Source: CAYVHB01 sp964450865
Lineage (GTDB): Bacteria > Bacillota > Clostridia > Saccharofermentanales > UBA5734
Reading direction: 5' to 3'
NCBI GenBank assembly: GCA_964450865.1
Contig: CAYVHB010000003.1
Span: forward strand, 1-64,000
Length of the DNA stretch: 64,000 nt
The notes under the pieces are model-generated. The model saw nothing but the letters and a program-made list of their open reading frames with translations, was not told where the DNA came from and ran no database searches. Numbering within the stretch: position 1 is the stretch's first letter; every line of letters starts with the position of its first letter. Both the position numbers and the translations under genes were made by a program. Shown here one piece after another: positions 61,266 to 64,000 of the stretch.

Positions 61266-62451
61266 CGGGATAGAGGATTTTTGCCAGGTAGTCATAGGCT
61301 TCATCCCACCTCGCATTGGGCTTGTACTGGAAGAGATCCTTGGGCAGGACATAGACGCGATTGGCCTGGACAGCAGCAAGACTTTGCCAGGCCGGATTGG
61401 CCATGATACCCTGCTCCAGATAAGCAATAGCCTGATCGACCGCGCCCATGGTGGTGATGAAAATATAATCCGGGTTGTCACGGATAATCAGTTCCAGGCT
61501 GAGTTCGTCCAGCAAAGACGGGTAGCGGTCAGCAAGATTGGCCGCGCCCAGTTCTGCCAGCATGGCTCCGGCCGGATGATCGGCGTTGCGGGCTTTGGCC
61601 CCCTTGGCAAAGGCCCGGATCAGGAGCACGTCCGGGGCTGGCTGGCCGGCGACCCGGTCGAGGATGGCCTGTATTCGGGTCTGGACAGCACTGCCGTTTG
61701 TTTCATAGGCTGTCGCCTGCCCGGTCAGGCCGGTGCAGACCTTCAGCATGGCCAGATAGTCAGTAAAATATTCAACTTTGAAAAAGGCGTAGGGAACCTG
61801 ATTCTGAGCCAGGATTTCGGCCAGGCGACTGTGGCCTTCGATATCCGGAGCCAGGATCACCAGGTCGGGCTGCAGGGCCAGAACGATCTCCGCGTTGGGC
61901 TCCTTGAGCGAGCCGATCAGGGTCATGTCCGCTGAAAGGGTCATGCGGCCTTCGGTCTGGACATCATTGGGCACGCCGCAGACTTTCCCGCCGGCCAGTT
62001 GCCAGATCTCCGCCAGCGACCCTTCGGCAGCCACTACGGTTTGCGGTGGACTGGCCAGGGTGACGGTACGGCCCCGGGCATCCGTGAATGTATAGGGAAA
62101 GCCGGGCCAGGCCTGGCTGGCGGCTGGCTGGCTTGATGAGGGCTGGCCTGAATGGGAATCGTTCGTAGAGACGCCGCCAGCATCCGGTGCAGACGGGTTT
62201 GCAACCGACTGGGCCGGCAGTTCGTTATCCGATGCCACGACCGGTGATCCGGCCTGCCCGCAACCGGTGACCAGCAACAAGCCGGCCAGCATGATGGCCA
62301 GCAGCCCGGTTCCGGCCAGACGGTTCCGGAACCGGAGCCCGGGCCGGGGCCGGGGCCGGACGGGTCCTGAAACGCCGCAGAGCGCGTGCCCTGGGCCATG
62401 GTGGTTTGTTTCAGGCCCGGTCCGCCTGATTTTGCTGAATACCTGTCTCAA
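61258..62451 (-). CDS. FecB/BtuF-type substrate-binding lipoprotein
   Basis: A 397-residue periplasmic-binding-like lipoprotein: signal LLAIMLAGLLLVTGC, a Ser/Pro-rich spacer, then YTFTDARGRTVTLASPPQTVV and QPDLVILAPDIEG, typical of the metal-chelate class. The TTG start overlaps the asrC stop (TATTGAG) and follows GGAGCGGGG, so its translation is coupled to sulfite reductase. That suggests import of iron, heme or a corrinoid/siroheme-related ligand, an inference. Confidence 0.87.
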   Translation of the reverse strand: MRQVFSKIRRTGPETNHHGPGHALCGVSGPVRPRPRPGLRFRNRLAGTGLLAIMLAGLLLVTGCGQAGSPVVASDNELPAQSVANPSAPDAGGVSTNDSHSGQPSSSQPAASQAWPGFPYTFTDARGRTVTLASPPQTVVAAEGSLAEIWQLAGGKVCGVPNDVQTEGRMTLSADMTLIGSLKEPNAEIVLALQPDLVILAPDIEGHSRLAEILAQNQVPYAFFKVEYFTDYLAMLKVCTGLTGQATAYETNGSAVQTRIQAILDRVAGQPAPDVLLIRAFAKGAKARNADHPAGAMLAELGAANLADRYPSLLDELSLELIIRDNPDYIFITTMGAVDQAIAYLEQGIMANPAWQSLAAVQANRVYVLPKDLFQYKPNARWDEAYDYLAKILYPDA

Positions 62452-63410
62452 TATTTAACCCCGCTCCAGTAAACAACTTCATTCATGATAGCCTTGTCAT
62501 CCAGCTTGACGCCTTCCAGGGCCCACTTCTTGAACTCGGCAAAGCCGGTCCGGTCGACGATATAGCCGATGTGTTCCTTGCCACCCGGGGCGTCCGTATC
62601 AATGTACTTCTCGACATAGGCATAGGTGTTCTTGATGATCCGGATGATGCTGTCCTCATCGACCCAGCGGATAAAATCCTCGCCCAGGCGGGGGTTCTTC
62701 TTGCCGGTGCGGCCCAGCAGGGTCAGGCGGTAATACTTTTTCTGGCTGCGGGTCCAGGCGCCCGTCGGACAATTGAGCACGCACTCGCCACAGCCGATGC
62801 AGTGCTCGGCCTCACGGATGATCTTGTAATTTTCCATGCGCAGGACACCGGTCGCTTTTTTCTTGCAGTTCTTGACGCAAGCCTCACAGGCCACGCAGCG
62901 TTCCGGATGGTATTGCGGCTCGGTCATGCCCATGATGCCAAAGTCGTGCATGCGGACCTTCATGCAGTCATTCGGACATCCGGTGAGCGCCACCTTAAAA
63001 TGCAGGTCATGCGGGAAAATGCTTTTCTCGATCCGCTTGGCGAACCGGGTCGTGTTGTAATTGGCGAACGGACAGACGTTGTTGCCAATGCAGGCGCTGA
63101 CGTTGCGTGTCCCGGCTGCCGGGTAACCGGCGCCCTCCTCGTCCTGATTGATGTCAAAGCCGCTGATCAGCGGCTGCAGCAACTGGTTGACGGCCGGCAT
63201 GTCGGAGAACTTGATGTCCGGGATCTCAAAGCCCTGGCGCGTTGTCATGTGCGCGGTGCCATTGCCGTATTGCTGGGCGATCTGCTTGATCAGGTCGAGG
63301 TACTCAACCTTCAGGTAGCCGCCGGGGATGCGGATACGGATCGCTGTCAGGCCACGCTTCTTAGTGATGCGCCAGGCATTTTTCTTGATTTTCTTGACAT
63401 TGATATCCAT
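62448..63410 (-). CDS. asrC: Assimilatory-type (anaerobic) sulfite reductase subunit C
   Basis: A 320-residue siroheme protein. The siroheme/4Fe-4S site is seen in SACIGNNVCPF and TGCPNDCMK. Two ferredoxin-like 4Fe-4S clusters follow, CVACEACVKNCKK and CIGCGECVLNCPTG. AsrC is the catalytic subunit that reduces sulfite to sulfide with electrons passed from AsrB and AsrA. Fifteen bp separate it from asrB. Related fused ferredoxin-siroheme proteins exist, but the asrB neighbour settles the call. Confidence 0.92.
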   Translation of the reverse strand: MDINVKKIKKNAWRITKKRGLTAIRIRIPGGYLKVEYLDLIKQIAQQYGNGTAHMTTRQGFEIPDIKFSDMPAVNQLLQPLISGFDINQDEEGAGYPAAGTRNVSACIGNNVCPFANYNTTRFAKRIEKSIFPHDLHFKVALTGCPNDCMKVRMHDFGIMGMTEPQYHPERCVACEACVKNCKKKATGVLRMENYKIIREAEHCIGCGECVLNCPTGAWTRSQKKYYRLTLLGRTGKKNPRLGEDFIRWVDEDSIIRIIKNTYAYVEKYIDTDAPGGKEHIGYIVDRTGFAEFKKWALEGVKLDDKAIMNEVVYWSGVKY

Positions 63411-63424
63411 GGGCTGCCTCCTTC

Positions 63425-64000
63425 TCAGTCACGCAGGTACTGGGCCTTCGTGTAGTTGAACACGGGGCCGTCCAGACAGATGTAGGTATCGTCCATTTTG
63501 CAGTGGCCGCATTTACCGATGCCGCAACACATCTTGCGCTCATACGAGACCCAGATATTGCTATCGGCCATGCCCAGCTTCTGCACGCCCATGACGGAGT
63601 ATTTCATCATGATCGGCGGACCGACAATAATCGCGCTGGCATTGGTGATATCCTTGAATTTGACCTTGGGAATATATTCGGTGACCAGGCCGATATTGCA
63701 CCAGACGTCTTCATCGCCGCAGTCGACTGTCAGGATGACGTTGGCGTTTTTCTGCCAGCGTTCGATATCCTGGCGGAAAAGGATGTCCTTGATGGACTTG
63801 AAGCCGGTGATCAGGGTAAAGTCAGCCACTTCATCACGATGATTGCAGAAGTAGTCAATCACGGCTTTAACCGGTGAAAGGCCTGTGCCGCCAGCCACAA
63901 TCAGCAGCTCGCGACCCTTATAAAGATTGACATCAAAGCCGTTGCCGTATGGACCGCGCAAGAACAGGCGATCGCCAGCGTAATTCTGGAAAATTTCATT
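63425..64000 (-). CDS. asrB: Anaerobic sulfite reductase subunit B, 5' truncated by window
   Basis: The C-terminal ~191 residues of an FAD/NAD-binding ferredoxin reductase-like protein, open to the window edge. It shows FLRGPYGNGF, ELLIVAGGTGLSPVKAVI and the C-terminal 2Fe-2S cluster motif CCGIGKCGHC with a later Cys. AsrB passes electrons from NADH to AsrC. asrA should lie beyond 64000. Confidence 0.92.
   Translation of the reverse strand, partial: NEIFQNYAGDRLFLRGPYGNGFDVNLYKGRELLIVAGGTGLSPVKAVIDYFCNHRDEVADFTLITGFKSIKDILFRQDIERWQKNANVILTVDCGDEDVWCNIGLVTEYIPKVKFKDITNASAIIVGPPIMMKYSVMGVQKLGMADSNIWVSYERKMCCGIGKCGHCKMDDTYICLDGPVFNYTKAQYLRD

Overview
The window is a bacterial chromosome segment, most likely from an anaerobic Clostridia-type Firmicute of moderately high GC. 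The evidence is a SAM-I riboswitch before metK, the block cysE-cysS-mrnC-rlmB-sigH, the order rpiB-upp-ATP synthase, a GerW/DUF2953 sporulation-type pair, the pair NusG domain II plus Gx transporter/ApbE, a Flp1/Tad pilus cluster with a DUF6382-FHA protein, and assimilatory sulfite reductase genes (asrB, asrC). A run of exactly 100 N (59177-59276) marks a scaffold join, so this is a draft assembly. Both end genes (1-901 and 63425-64000) are cut by the window. The genus cannot be named from the sequence.

Layout. 1-3256: a degenerate M24 peptidase-like gene, then a minus-strand group of crtQ-like glycosyltransferase, crtO-like acyltransferase and NUDIX hydrolase. 3385-19716: an integrated element of about 16.3 kb in a tRNA-Arg(ACG) gene, bounded by a 46-bp perfect direct repeat. 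It carries a tyrosine integrase, a CI/Cro-type switch with overlapping divergent promoters, an Xis-like protein, a primase/VapE replication protein beside an iteron-like array, and a three-gene helicase-methylase-ATPase cargo that looks like an anti-phage system. No capsid, tail or terminase gene is visible, so it resembles a phage satellite or small integrative island. 19928-25568: a lipoprotein and the sigH-rlmB-mrnC-cysS-cysE group. 25838-26022: a 6S RNA. 26112-30693: comFC, recD2 and metK under a SAM-I riboswitch. 30907-31965: threonine aldolase. 32313-38169: a compact Tad/Flp1 pilus module. 38206-44876: the F-type ATP synthase operon. 45116-47658: upp, rpiB, proA, then a DnaA-box cluster. 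48143-53063: a nucleotidyltransferase, an RNA methyltransferase, a PAP2 phosphatase, a Gx transporter-ApbE fusion and a NusG domain II protein. 53495-59097: an LCM-type methyltransferase, GerW, DUF2953, a membrane DUF695/RraB protein and an Lsa-type ABC-F ATPase. 59327-64000: a FecBCD/E-type metal-chelate ABC transporter translationally coupled to asrC and asrB.

The strongest observations are these. (1) In the ATP synthase operon the delta subunit is reduced to its C-terminal part and fused in frame to a full-length alpha subunit, which raises a stoichiometry problem (three alpha, one delta). (2) The tRNA-borne element combines a defence operon with a HEPN nuclease motif and a recognisable replication origin and lysogeny-type switch. 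(3) Degenerate tandem repeats of 16-31 bp recur at gene 3' ends and in intergenic regions across the window. (4) Other domain fusions (TadB-TadC, Gx transporter-ApbE lipoprotein) and a pilin with a 48-residue repetitive leader suggest that this lineage tolerates fusion and repeat expansion.
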